A stretch of DNA of 64,000 nt from JAIQFV01 sp041494885 (lineage in GTDB: Bacteria; Acidobacteriota; Terriglobia; JAIQFV01): contig JBGQBO010000004.1 of assembly GCA_041494885.1 (NCBI GenBank), forward strand, positions 124,001 through 188,000, read 5' to 3'. Each line of letters begins with the position of its first letter. Position 1 is the first letter of the stretch. The notes under the pieces are model-generated. The model saw nothing but the letters and a program-made list of their open reading frames with translations, had not been told where the DNA came from and searched no databases. Positions 25,963 to 33,684 of the stretch are shown here, piece by piece. A program made the translations under genes and the position numbers.

Positions 25963-27519
25963 ATGGCTATTATTCTTGATGGATCATCATTGACGATTGA
26001 GCAGCTCGTTCGTGTCGCGAGGCATGGGGAGAAGGTTGAGCTTCATCCTCAGGCTTTAGAGCGAATCAAAGCCTGCCGCGCGATGCTCGAGCGGAAGATC
26101 GAAGCGCACGAAATCATGTACGGGGTCAACACGGGCATCGGGGAGTTCTCCGAAGTTGTCCTGAATGACGACCAGGTGAAGCAATTTCAACGGTACCTCA
26201 TCTACAACCATGCCGCGGGGATCGGAGAGCCTGCCTCCCTTGAATTCGTGCGCGGAGCGATGGCGAGCCGGATCAACGTTCACGCGCGCGGCCACTCGGG
26301 ATGCCGCCCTGAGATCACTCTGACGTATGTCGACATGTTGAACAAGGGTGTGACGCCCGTGGTTTGCCAAAAGGGCTCGGTGGGCGCCAGCGGCGATCTC
26401 GCCCCCATGGCGCAAATCGCCCTCCTATTGATGGGAGAGGGAGAAGCCTTTTATGAGGGGAAACGCCTACCCGGGAATGAGGCCTTGGAGCGCGCAGGAA
26501 TCCCGGTTCCTGGCCTGCAGGCGCGTGACGGGCTTGCTGCCATCAACGGGTCGAACATGATGACTGCCATGAGCGCCCTTCAACTCTATGACATCAACCG
26601 TTGGCTGAAGCAGGCCGAGATCGCCTGTGCCATAACACTGGAAGCCCTCTATGCAAACCTGAAGCCCTATGACACGAGGCTTCACCATCTGCGTGGCTTC
26701 CCCGGCGCCATGAGAAGCGCCAGCGCCATCATGAAGTGCATCCAGGGCAGCGACTTGTTGTCCGGGAAGATCAAAACCAAGGTGCAAGACGCCTACTCCA
26801 TGCGATCCTCACCCCAGGTGATTGGGGCGGCGCACGATGCCGTCGCATTTGCGAAGGAACAGGTCGAGATCGAACTCAACGCCGTAGCCGATAATCCCAT
26901 CTTCCTCCCCCAGGAGAACCTCACCCTGACGGGTGCAAACTTCCAGGGCTCGCCTGTTTCCCTTCCCATGGACATGGTCGGGGCGGCTGTCACCATGGTG
27001 TGTGTGCTTTCGGAACGGCGTCTCAACAGGCTGACGAACCCGGCGCTGAGTGTGGGTCTGCCGGCGTTTCTCACCAAGGGAGCGGGCATGTTTTCAGGCA
27101 TGATGCTCAGCCAGTACACGGCCGACACGCTGATCGTGGAACAACGAATGCTCTCGGCTCCGGCCTCCGTCGCATCCATCCCGGCCGCCGCAGACCAGGA
27201 GGATTTTGTTTCCATGGGAATGAACACCGCCCTGAAGAACAACCAGATTATCGACAATGCCTATGGCGTGCTTGGGATCGAGTTCATGGCGGCTTCCCAA
27301 GCACTGGATTTCCGCGACTTCAAGCCCGGAGCCGGGGTCGATACGGCGCGCACAATCATTCGCAAACATGTCGCACACCTTGACGCCGACCGCCCGCTCT
27401 ACACAGACCACAACACCATGAAAACCCTCGTCAAATCGTGCGAGATTCTTGAGGAAGTTGAAGCAAAGGTGGGATCTCTAGAACCGCAAGTTCCCGAGCT
27501 TACCGGGGTATCGTCCTAA
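25963..27519 (+). CDS. Histidine/aromatic amino-acid ammonia-lyase family (MIO enzyme)
   Basis: 518 residues, the size of histidine ammonia-lyase. The MIO prosthetic group would form from Ala142-Ser143-Gly144 in GSVGASGDLAP. The catalytic Tyr is Tyr53 (MYGVNTGIGEF). The selectivity pair is Asn82-His83 (YNHAAG), with His as in histidine lyases. Glu393, eight residues before 'PASV', matches the position of the Glu used by HAL. However, 'QEDFVSMG' is closer to aromatic lyases or aminomutases than to the HAL 'QEDHVSM'. I call the family but not the substrate. No hut genes are adjacent, which weakens a degradative histidine role. The ATG at 25963 follows AAAGGGCGG; an upstream extension to 25741 is rejected. 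Confidence 0.88.
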   Translation: MAIILDGSSLTIEQLVRVARHGEKVELHPQALERIKACRAMLERKIEAHEIMYGVNTGIGEFSEVVLNDDQVKQFQRYLIYNHAAGIGEPASLEFVRGAMASRINVHARGHSGCRPEITLTYVDMLNKGVTPVVCQKGSVGASGDLAPMAQIALLLMGEGEAFYEGKRLPGNEALERAGIPVPGLQARDGLAAINGSNMMTAMSALQLYDINRWLKQAEIACAITLEALYANLKPYDTRLHHLRGFPGAMRSASAIMKCIQGSDLLSGKIKTKVQDAYSMRSSPQVIGAAHDAVAFAKEQVEIELNAVADNPIFLPQENLTLTGANFQGSPVSLPMDMVGAAVTMVCVLSERRLNRLTNPALSVGLPAFLTKGAGMFSGMMLSQYTADTLIVEQRMLSAPASVASIPAAADQEDFVSMGMNTALKNNQIIDNAYGVLGIEFMAASQALDFRDFKPGAGVDTARTIIRKHVAHLDADRPLYTDHNTMKTLVKSCEILEEVEAKVGSLEPQVPELTGVSS

Positions 27520-27816
27520 CTGGGGACACCAGAAGAATCCAAGGGGTGGCGCTGACGTGCGCTTGTGGGGTACCTGCCGCCTTCTGTGCAAACCCGCACC
27601 ATTCCTTGAATAGAATTGGCTCGGTCCTTCATCGCACACATCGCAAAGAGCGCGATGTATGCGCCACCCAATTTCTCGTTCATTCGATGGGATAACAACA
27701 AACAAGGGCTTACCTCATTTCTCATTCAGAAGGCTCTCTCGGGTAACAACAACCGCATCAACAGCCTTCATGATAAAATACCTTTCAGAAGATCTGGCCG
27801 TGATCGTTGCTCCCAT
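27520..27816. other. Intergenic region downstream of the ammonia-lyase
   Basis: It lies between convergent genes (the lyase and the 53-residue membrane protein). Short overlapping open frames in several directions look like noise. No terminator with a clear T tract is seen. Confidence 0.45.
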
Positions 27817-27978
27817 TTACTCAAAGTACCCCCGGTGGAAGCGCTGGGCTAGATAAAGGCCGACCCCTGAACCAAGGATGCTCAGAAATACGGCGGTCAT
27901 GAATCCAACGAACGAACCCAGCCACCAGCCGATGGCGCCGCCCACGCTGATACACAAAAAAGAAAGAAGGCCTTTCAT
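27817..27978 (-). CDS. Small glycine-rich membrane protein (53 residues)
   Basis: A short open frame, ATG at 27978 to TAA at 27817, encodes 53 residues. Two hydrophobic helices occupy about 3-20 and 24-45 and are rich in Gly and small residues with GxxxG-like spacing ('GGAIGWWLGSFVGF', 'GSGVGLYLAQRF'). It ends in a short charged tail. The composition is far from random frame noise and resembles small Gly-zipper membrane proteins common in bacteria. The function is unknown. The ribosome-binding site is weak; a TTG two codons upstream is an alternative start. The 230 bp before it (27979-28208) hold no other gene I can support. Confidence 0.6.
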   Translation of the reverse strand: MKGLLSFLCISVGGAIGWWLGSFVGFMTAVFLSILGSGVGLYLAQRFHRGYFE

Positions 27979-28208
27979 CGTCAAGAACCCGTATGAGGAG
28001 ACGATGATATCGCTTTTTGAAGCCGTGTCAATTATTGGCGCGATTAGGGTGCAATCATTAAGGGCCAGATACCTTCACCTTCTATTTAAGAACGTCCGCC
28101 CGGCATGGACGGCTACGTGAATTGTTCCATCGCCAGACGGAACCGAAAGGACCTGGCCCTCCCTATTGTCTCCGACCTCTCTAGTATCTTGGAGGCTTCC
28201 GCGTCCCC

Positions 28209-28649
28209 TTATCGTTTGAACCAGGGAGAGAACTCTGGTCGGATAAACGATTTCACGCCGTCCCGGCCCGTCAGGCGCCACCACAGCTTGCCCCCTTCCC
28301 TCTCCAGCCGGAGGCTGATGTCAAAGAACGGACAGCAGGCCCGCTCCAGCAGGGTGAATTCCGCCAGTGTCTGGTAGTTGGAGCGGTCGGGCGAAAATTC
28401 AAACTCATATCCGTCAACCAATTCCTGAACACCCAGCACCGATGAGCGCAACATCCTACTGAGCTCTCCTTGACGCTTCCTTTGCTCGGGTGTTAATGCC
28501 GTCCGGTCGCAGAAGAAGGGAGTCCCTTCCTTCGTCTGTGCCGAGGTACTGGATCTCTGGGCCCCTGCTTGTCCCCGCAAGGCCCTGTTTGAGAATGCCA
28601 CGCCACCCAGGAGTAGCATCGCTAACGCGGCTGAAACCAATGTCTTCAT
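28209..28649 (-). CDS. Secreted CCPFF-motif protein, predicted MerR target
   Basis: 146 residues from the ATG at 28649 (the frame extends 17 codons further up, but GGAGGA precedes this ATG and a signal peptide then begins correctly). After the signal (about 1-29) comes a compact domain with Cys47 and the vicinal pair Cys105-Cys106 in 'LERACCPFFDISL', then 'WWRLTGRDGVKSFI'. I know small proteins of this pattern ('ERRCCPF' followed by 'LTGPEGVKEF') as a widespread family without assigned function; most are cytoplasmic, so the signal peptide here is notable. Vicinal cysteines suggest thiol or metal chemistry. It is divergent from a MerR-family gene, and its promoter has the MerR-type architecture. 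Confidence 0.75.
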   Translation of the reverse strand: MKTLVSAALAMLLLGGVAFSNRALRGQAGAQRSSTSAQTKEGTPFFCDRTALTPEQRKRQGELSRMLRSSVLGVQELVDGYEFEFSPDRSNYQTLAEFTLLERACCPFFDISLRLEREGGKLWWRLTGRDGVKSFIRPEFSPWFKR

Positions 28650-28698
28650 GTGTCCTCCTCGCTTGGTAGTTTGTGTTGTGTAATGTGGTTGCATCCTC

Positions 28699-28729
28699 AC
28701 CTTACGACTTCAAGTCGACTTGAAGGCAA
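28699..28729 (-). promoter_or_regulatory. MerR-type operator-promoter with 19-bp spacer
   Basis: On the minus strand, -35 TTGCCT (28724-28729) and -10 TAAGGT (28699-28704) are separated by 19 bp. The spacer region contains a perfect 18-bp palindrome, CTTCAAGTCGACTTGAAG, at 28708-28725. An over-long 19-20-bp spacer with a central dyad is the hallmark of promoters activated by MerR/SoxR/CueR proteins through DNA distortion. It reads toward the CCPFF gene, with the -10 about 50 bp from its ATG. Confidence 0.8.
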
Positions 28730-28796
28730 GCAAGATTATTGTAAAAAGTTGTGGACGACTTGGGACTGTGCCCCCGGAGTGATCTAGAATAGCCTC

Positions 28797-29258
28797 ATGT
28801 CACAATTAACCATTTCCGAAGTCGCGCGACAGGCCGGGCTTCGGCCGTCCGCGATCCGCTATTACGAACAGATGGGAATTCTTCCGCCGCCACGACGGAT
28901 CAGCGGGCAGCGGCGCTATGACACGACATCACTCCATCGTCTCGCCGTTATCCAGCGCGCGAAGCAGACCGGATTCACCCTGAATGAAATCCGACATTTG
29001 TTTTTTGGCTTCCGCAAGAACACTCCGGCATTTACGCGCTGGCAGAGAATCTCCCAGCAAAAACTTACCGAACTCGACCTGTTGATGGATCAGATCAAGT
29101 CCATGCAAAAATTGCTGGGGGAGATGGTCGCATGCTGCCGATGTGAAACCCTGGACCAATGTGGAAGGGGGATACATCGTCAAGGAGGGGTGGATGTTCC
29201 GATCGAATCGCTGGCCCCAGAATTACCGCTGCATCCAACAGGAATTGTAAAGGTCTGA
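28797..29258 (+). CDS. MerR-family transcriptional regulator (SoxR/MerR-like cysteine cluster)
   Basis: 153 residues. The N-terminal winged helix is typical ('TISEVARQAGLRPSAIRYYEQMGIL', 'RRYDTTSLHRLAVIQRAKQTGF'). It is followed by the dimerisation helix (about 80-110). The effector loop contains Cys113, Cys114, Cys116 and Cys122, a C-x-C-x5-C core like the Fe-S loop of SoxR but with the first Cys displaced. It could sense metal or redox state. The tail after Cys122 is about 30 residues. It is divergent from the CCPFF gene, and a MerR-type operator lies in the 147-bp gap. It likely activates the neighbour and represses or tunes itself. Confidence 0.9.
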   Translation: MSQLTISEVARQAGLRPSAIRYYEQMGILPPPRRISGQRRYDTTSLHRLAVIQRAKQTGFTLNEIRHLFFGFRKNTPAFTRWQRISQQKLTELDLLMDQIKSMQKLLGEMVACCRCETLDQCGRGIHRQGGVDVPIESLAPELPLHPTGIVKV

Positions 29259-29579
29259 GTTGATTCGGTCCCGGGGTGAGAATAAAGACCAAGAAGAAAG
29301 AGGGAGAGTAAAATGGTTTCGGGTGGGCGAGGCAGACCAATTGTAATTTACCATCTTGTATTCGTTGATGTCGGGCATCGCCGGGCCGTTAGAACATCTC
29401 AATACAGATGGTCTCACCATTCACCGGCTTCGGAATTCTTCCTGGATTTGCACATTATTGGTCCTTCACCTGAAAAGCTGCGCGGTTGTCTGAGCGGGTG
29501 AGGGTGACGTCGGTTCATTTAGGAGGATTGGTCAACCGAGACCAACGGGATCAAAAGGCCGAATCGCTGATCTATGACC
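29259..29579. other. Convergent intergenic region (321 bp)
   Basis: It lies between the MerR gene and the DUF2007 gene. A 62-codon plus-strand frame at 29313-29501 has a purine-rich sequence before its ATG but no recognisable protein features. A short TTGGTC/GACCAA stem lies near 29528-29546. Nothing else is seen. Confidence 0.45.
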
Positions 29580-29996
29580 TCAAGCCCCTGCGGTGGGTTG
29601 GTCCAAAACTGTAATGGCCGCTTCGGCATCCGCGCGTTTCACCTGGAGTTTGATCCCGCCAATGGCGTTGGAAATCAGCCAGTCGATCCTTACTATGTTT
29701 TCGTCGATCAAGAGGCTCTCGATCCCCACAGACTCGAGGAGGCCCTTGGCCATAACTGCCTCCATTAAGTCCCTGAATTTCCGGATGGTGACCAGTTCAC
29801 CGAGCTCGGTGTATTCCGCTACCGGGAGCGAATCCTTTGTGATGAAACTTAGCCCCCTGCGCGATATCTCGCCATTTAACGCCTGACGCGCCTCATCGGT
29901 GAGCGTGATTAGATCCCCCGCAAGCTCCTCCAACTCCTCGTCCGTCATGCCGGAGTACAGTTCTGTTAGCCGCTTTCCTTCAGGATCAGTATCCAT
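29580..29996 (-). CDS. DUF2007-type protein, partner of the adjacent Ser/Thr kinase gene
   Basis: 138 residues. A helical, acidic N-terminal segment (about 1-55) precedes a DUF2007-like ferredoxin-fold domain (about 65-132; 'LVTIRKFRDLMEAVMAKGLLESVGI' and 'IKLQVKRADAEAAITVL'). Domains of this kind are annotated as putative signal-transducing and may bind other proteins; no activity is established. It lies only 36 bp downstream of the Ser/Thr kinase gene on the same strand, so it is probably co-transcribed and could be a substrate or regulator of the kinase. Confidence 0.75.
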   Translation of the reverse strand: MDTDPEGKRLTELYSGMTDEELEELAGDLITLTDEARQALNGEISRRGLSFITKDSLPVAEYTELGELVTIRKFRDLMEAVMAKGLLESVGIESLLIDENIVRIDWLISNAIGGIKLQVKRADAEAAITVLDQPTAGA

Positions 29997-30032
29997 GAGT
30001 CTTCCGTGGAGTCGTCTATCGAGTCTTATTTT

Positions 30033-32249
30033 CTAATTCACGTCCGCCAGGTTCATTCTCTGTAAAAGCGCCCGGTGCCGTGGAAGGTTTTGCACAACGG
30101 GCAAGTGGCTGAGGAAGATGGCGCTGGGGTCGCGCGCTTCAATCGCTTTTTCGAATTGATCAGCGGCGAGGTCGAATTCCCCGCAAACCACATGGAAAAA
30201 CCCGTAGCCCATAGCGCGCCCGTGAGCCAGCTCCGGAGAGTCGAGTCGCGCGAGGAGGCCTTCCGCGCGCCTTCGGTCCCCGGCCCTTGAGCAATGCCCT
30301 GCCAAGCCACCGATCAGGGCAGGATACGGCACGAGCTGAAGTCCTTTTTCCCATGCCGCGGTCGCTTCCGACACCATCCCTTTGTTCGTGTAGATCAGGC
30401 CGAGGTTCCAGTGAGCGAACCAGAAGTCCTGGAATTCGATCAGCCGGTGCAGCTCCTTTATGGCGAGGTCATCGGATCCTCGTGCGCTGAGTATGCCTGC
30501 CAGCGCCGCGCGCGGGAAGGGTGAAAGCGGGTCGGCTTGGAGCGCGGGCTTGAGCAGGGCGATCGCTTCGTCAAAGCGATGGAGCGGCATCAGGATAAAC
30601 TGGGCACAGCTGAAACGGGCCCTCGACGACATTGGCTCGTGGGTGAGGGCGAGCTGATACCGGCGCAGCGCCTCATGCCAGTCGTATTCGAATTGGCCTG
30701 CCACTTGCCCTAAAAGCGCATGACCTTCCGGCTCTCTTTCGTCAAGCTGGACCGCTTTGAGCGCCGCGGCCTTCGCTAGGGGCATCACCTCGCGGGCTGA
30801 TTTTCCTCCCATGATGGGGCTAATGGCGAAGAATCTGGCGAGTCCCAAATAGGGCGGCGCATAATCGGGATCCAGGGTGATGGCCTCTTCAAAATAGGCC
30901 TTACTGCGAGCCATCTCCGGCGGGCTCATTTTGAAAAAATGGTACCACCCTTTCAAATTGGCATGATAGGCCTCGAGGCTCGCCGCATGTCGCACCAACG
31001 GTGCCCCTTTTGCGGCAAGCCGTACCTTGAGCATGCCGACGATGGCTTGCGCAATCTCATCCTGCACAACAAAGACATCCGTCATTTCTCGTTCGTAGCG
31101 CTCCGACCACAGATGGTATCCGTCAGCGACATTAATCAACTGCGCCGTCACGCGAATGCGGTTCCCTGAGCGGCGCACACTGCCCTCCAGAACCGTGCGC
31201 ACGTCCAGCGCCTCGCCAATCTTGCGGATGTCCTGTTCCTTCCCGCGAAACGCGAACGCCGAGGTTCGGGCGGTGACCTTCAGCCCGGGGACGCGGCTGA
31301 GCGCGTTCATGATCTCCTCCGCCAGCCCATCACTAAAGTATTCGTTTTCTTTGTCCGCGCTCAGGTTGACAAAGGGGAGCACGGCAATGGATGGGGAGGG
31401 CTCGCGTACCGTCCTCGCCGCGCTTCGCTGCTGCTCAAGCGCGGATTTCACATCCGACGCCGTGTCAAAGCGGTCAGCCGGATCCTTTCGAAGACAACGG
31501 CTCACAATGCCTGCCAGTTCGGGCGAAACCCCGCTGAGCTGGGCCGGTTCGTCACGCAGAACGGCGGCGGCCACTGCAAAACTCGACTCTCCCTCAAACG
31601 CCCGGTGCCCGGCCAACATCTCGTACAGCACCGCTCCAAAGGAGAAGATATCACTCCGGGCGTCGGCAAGTTTTCCCTGCACCTGCTCTGGCGACATGTA
31701 CGGCGCGGTTCCCATCACCCACCCGGCTCCAGTGACAAGACTTTCGGTCGCAGATCCAACCCTCATCGGTGAGGCGCCCCCGGCTATCCTTGCCAATCCG
31801 AAGTCCAGGACCTTGATCTGATTTCTCGGGGTGATCATGATGTTTTGGGGCTTGATATCGCGATGGATGATTCCATGCGAGTGCGCCTCCGACAGGGCAT
31901 CAGCCACCTGCAGCGCGATTTCTATCGACTCTATTGAATCCAGGGGTTGCCGTTTCAGCCGGTTCGCGAGCGTTTCCCCCTCCACATATTGCATGACAAT
32001 AAAAGTGCTGCCGCCTTCTTCGCCCACATCGTAGACCGTACAAATGTAAGGGTGATCGAGTTTGGCCGCGGCCTGCGCTTCCCGCATCAGGCGTTTCTTG
32101 GCTGCCTCATCGGCAACGGACCCTGGTGGCAGGAATTTGATCGCCACCGAGCGATTCAGGCGAGTGTCCTGAGCCAGATAGACCTCTCCCATACCGCCTG
32201 CTCCAAGCGCCGCAGTGAGCCTGTAGGGTCCGATCATTTGTCCGATCAC
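30033..32249 (-). CDS. Soluble Ser/Thr protein kinase with TolB-like and TPR domains
   Basis: 738 residues. The Hanks-type kinase domain is at about 8-270, with the Gly loop GAGGMGEVY, Lys38 (VAIKF), catalytic Asp131 (HRDIKPQN), DFG at 149-151 and 'GTAPYMSPEQVQG'. A TolB-N-like domain follows at about 285-415 ('VLPFVNLSADKENEYFSDGLAEEIMNAL', 'VLEGSVRRSGNRIRVTAQLI'), then TPR repeats to the end. Many such acidobacterial kinases have a transmembrane helix after the kinase domain. I see none here, so it is likely cytoplasmic. The start is GTG at 32249, with GGAAGGCGGGAAG about 14 nt upstream; an ATG four codons on is an alternative. It is followed by the DUF2007 gene. Confidence 0.92.
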   Translation of the reverse strand: MIGQMIGPYRLTAALGAGGMGEVYLAQDTRLNRSVAIKFLPPGSVADEAAKKRLMREAQAAAKLDHPYICTVYDVGEEGGSTFIVMQYVEGETLANRLKRQPLDSIESIEIALQVADALSEAHSHGIIHRDIKPQNIMITPRNQIKVLDFGLARIAGGASPMRVGSATESLVTGAGWVMGTAPYMSPEQVQGKLADARSDIFSFGAVLYEMLAGHRAFEGESSFAVAAAVLRDEPAQLSGVSPELAGIVSRCLRKDPADRFDTASDVKSALEQQRSAARTVREPSPSIAVLPFVNLSADKENEYFSDGLAEEIMNALSRVPGLKVTARTSAFAFRGKEQDIRKIGEALDVRTVLEGSVRRSGNRIRVTAQLINVADGYHLWSERYEREMTDVFVVQDEIAQAIVGMLKVRLAAKGAPLVRHAASLEAYHANLKGWYHFFKMSPPEMARSKAYFEEAITLDPDYAPPYLGLARFFAISPIMGGKSAREVMPLAKAAALKAVQLDEREPEGHALLGQVAGQFEYDWHEALRRYQLALTHEPMSSRARFSCAQFILMPLHRFDEAIALLKPALQADPLSPFPRAALAGILSARGSDDLAIKELHRLIEFQDFWFAHWNLGLIYTNKGMVSEATAAWEKGLQLVPYPALIGGLAGHCSRAGDRRRAEGLLARLDSPELAHGRAMGYGFFHVVCGEFDLAADQFEKAIEARDPSAIFLSHLPVVQNLPRHRALLQRMNLADVN

Positions 32250-32278
32250 AGAGTAAGTCTTCCCGCCTTCCGAAAAAT

Positions 32279-32392
32279 CTAAAACCTTACCAGCTGCCGG
32301 GCCTGGGGATCGAGAGGTTTACCCTTCTGTGTCGCATCTACCGGGAGATCGGGAGTAATTCCCTTCCCTTCGAGCTGAGTTTGCTTGCCATC
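32279..32392 (-). pseudogene. Apparent C-terminal remnant of an S41 (tail-specific) protease
   Basis: One minus-strand frame reads 'DGKQTQLEGKGITPDLPVD', continues 'ATQKGKPLDPQARQLV' and then stops at 32279. This is the usual end of S41/CtpA proteases ('G..LEGKGI.PD..V' followed by 'G.DPQL..A'). No start, PDZ or catalytic part can be found upstream; that space is filled by the DUF6941-like gene in another frame. I read it as the last piece of a decayed protease gene. It is short, so chance similarity is possible. Confidence 0.45.
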
Positions 32393-32429
32393 TTTTTCTC
32401 GCGCCGACCCTTGAGACTTCGGAAGTCCC

Positions 32430-32837
32430 TTAAGGTTCCTGCGTCTTTGCTTCAGGCTGCTGTGGCTCCCTTATTTCGAAACTCCATCCACCAACGTCCT
32501 TATCCTCGCAGACCAGTGCCACCCTGACCGTCCCGGGGCCCTGGATCGGCATCCCATGAAAATGAAAGATAAGCCGACTTGTGAAGCTTCCTCTGAAGTC
32601 AATCTGGATGGGTCGTTTGAAAAGTTCGGTTTCTCCCCAAGTAATACGCAGCGAAGCGGGCACGATTTGCCCTTGTTCGCCATGGAACTCTGTGAAAAAA
32701 ACACAATTCATCTTGGGCAACGAGAACGGAAAACCACTGGCGACCATCTCTTCAAAAATGTTGAAGACCGAGACGGAATTGGTATCGGCGTCCTTAACCA
32801 CTGATTCGGCACATAACGCTAAACGACACGAAATCAT
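32430..32837 (-). CDS. Small hypothetical protein (DUF6941-like)
   Basis: 135 residues, soluble, no signal peptide. Predicted mostly beta: 'VKDADTNSVSVFNIFEEMVA', 'PASLRITW', 'HFHGMPIQGPGTVRVALVCED'. This resembles the DUF6941 group of about 130-residue beta-sandwich proteins, for which no role is known. Identification is tentative. GAGGAGAG stands about 6 nt before the ATG, which supports a real gene. The C-terminal tail is rich in Glu, Pro and Gln and looks disordered. The gene is isolated. Confidence 0.65.
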   Translation of the reverse strand: MISCRLALCAESVVKDADTNSVSVFNIFEEMVASGFPFSLPKMNCVFFTEFHGEQGQIVPASLRITWGETELFKRPIQIDFRGSFTSRLIFHFHGMPIQGPGTVRVALVCEDKDVGGWSFEIREPQQPEAKTQEP

Positions 32838-33109
32838 CTTGTCTCTCCTCTCACATCAACGGTTAGTAGCGTAGGATCAGAATTTGGGTCGACAATAGCT
32901 AAGCAACCTATGATTAGAAAACCAGGAATACAGGAGGCCAAAAGCCTTCAATCTGAAAAGAATCTGATCTCTTGAAACGCTCTGTATCGGGCCCAGTGCA
33001 CAGGCTTTCCGTCGCGCATGGGGGGGCATAGCCCGTTCCTCTCCGGAGGATCCACAACGTATGAGCAGTGATGGCTTTATCGCCCATCCTAACGTCACAA
33101 TGCTGACAA

Positions 33110-33541
33110 TTATGACGCCGTCTTGCTGCGCAGCCGCCCCACGTCGAGCAGCAGGGCTATGATCACAATTCCAAATTGGATCAGAGCCACACCGACTGCA
33201 GACCGGGTGCCGAGCAGGGGTACCCGCAGAGCGATCACCACCAGAAGGACCAGCGAGGCCACAAGGATCGCCCACCAGCTCCACACTTCACCCCGCCGAT
33301 AAGGAAACAAGACCACGGCCAGGAAAAGCACGGCATAGCCGGCGGCGTACGCGGCAGCCGTCACGCGCCGCCCACGGATTGAACGAACCACGTCCGCGGG
33401 CGCCTGAACATCAATCAGGGTCATACCACGCCCCACCAACCCATCCGGGGACTGACTCAATGCAACATAGGCTGACCCCATGCCGCCCACAAGGGTCAGC
33501 GCACCTACGAGCAAAAGCAAAATCCAACTGACTGTCTTCAT
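33110..33541 (-). CDS. Four-helix hypothetical membrane protein
   Basis: 143 residues from the ATG at 33541; the frame extends to 33673 but GGAGGT precedes this ATG and a signal/TM helix then starts at once. Four hydrophobic helices occupy about 4-27, 60-82, 88-106 and 112-132, with an extracytoplasmic loop of about 30 residues after the first. There is no recognisable catalytic motif and I do not know the family. It lies downstream of the S46 peptidase on the same strand, separated by a strong hairpin. The 272 bp after it (32838-33109) show no gene. Confidence 0.65.
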   Translation of the reverse strand: MKTVSWILLLLVGALTLVGGMGSAYVALSQSPDGLVGRGMTLIDVQAPADVVRSIRGRRVTAAAYAAGYAVLFLAVVLFPYRRGEVWSWWAILVASLVLLVVIALRVPLLGTRSAVGVALIQFGIVIIALLLDVGRLRSKTAS

Positions 33542-33648
33542 GAGCACCTCCGTAGCATTGTGAGATGAATCAAGAAGGGACAAGCACCCATTTCTTTGAA
33601 TCCAACAAGATGATTGAGCAAGAGGTGCCAGTTCCTCATTATCACAAA

Positions 33649-33670
33649 GGGCAGACGAGGACGTCTGCCC
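33649..33670. terminator. GGGCAGACG hairpin downstream of S46 peptidase (terminator or REP-like)
   Basis: GGGCAGACG (33649-33657) and CGTCTGCCC (33662-33670) form a perfect 9-bp stem with a 4-nt loop, 15 bp after the peptidase stop. On the minus strand it is followed by TTTGTG, a weak T tract. Hairpins with this very sequence recur in some bacterial genomes as intergenic REP-like units, so it may be both. Confidence 0.55.
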
Positions 33671-33684
33671 CACAGTGCACGCTT

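Noticed and set aside
29313..29501. 62-codon open frame with purine-rich sequence before its ATG
   Set aside because: No hydrophobic pattern, domain or conservation that I can see; insufficient support for a gene.
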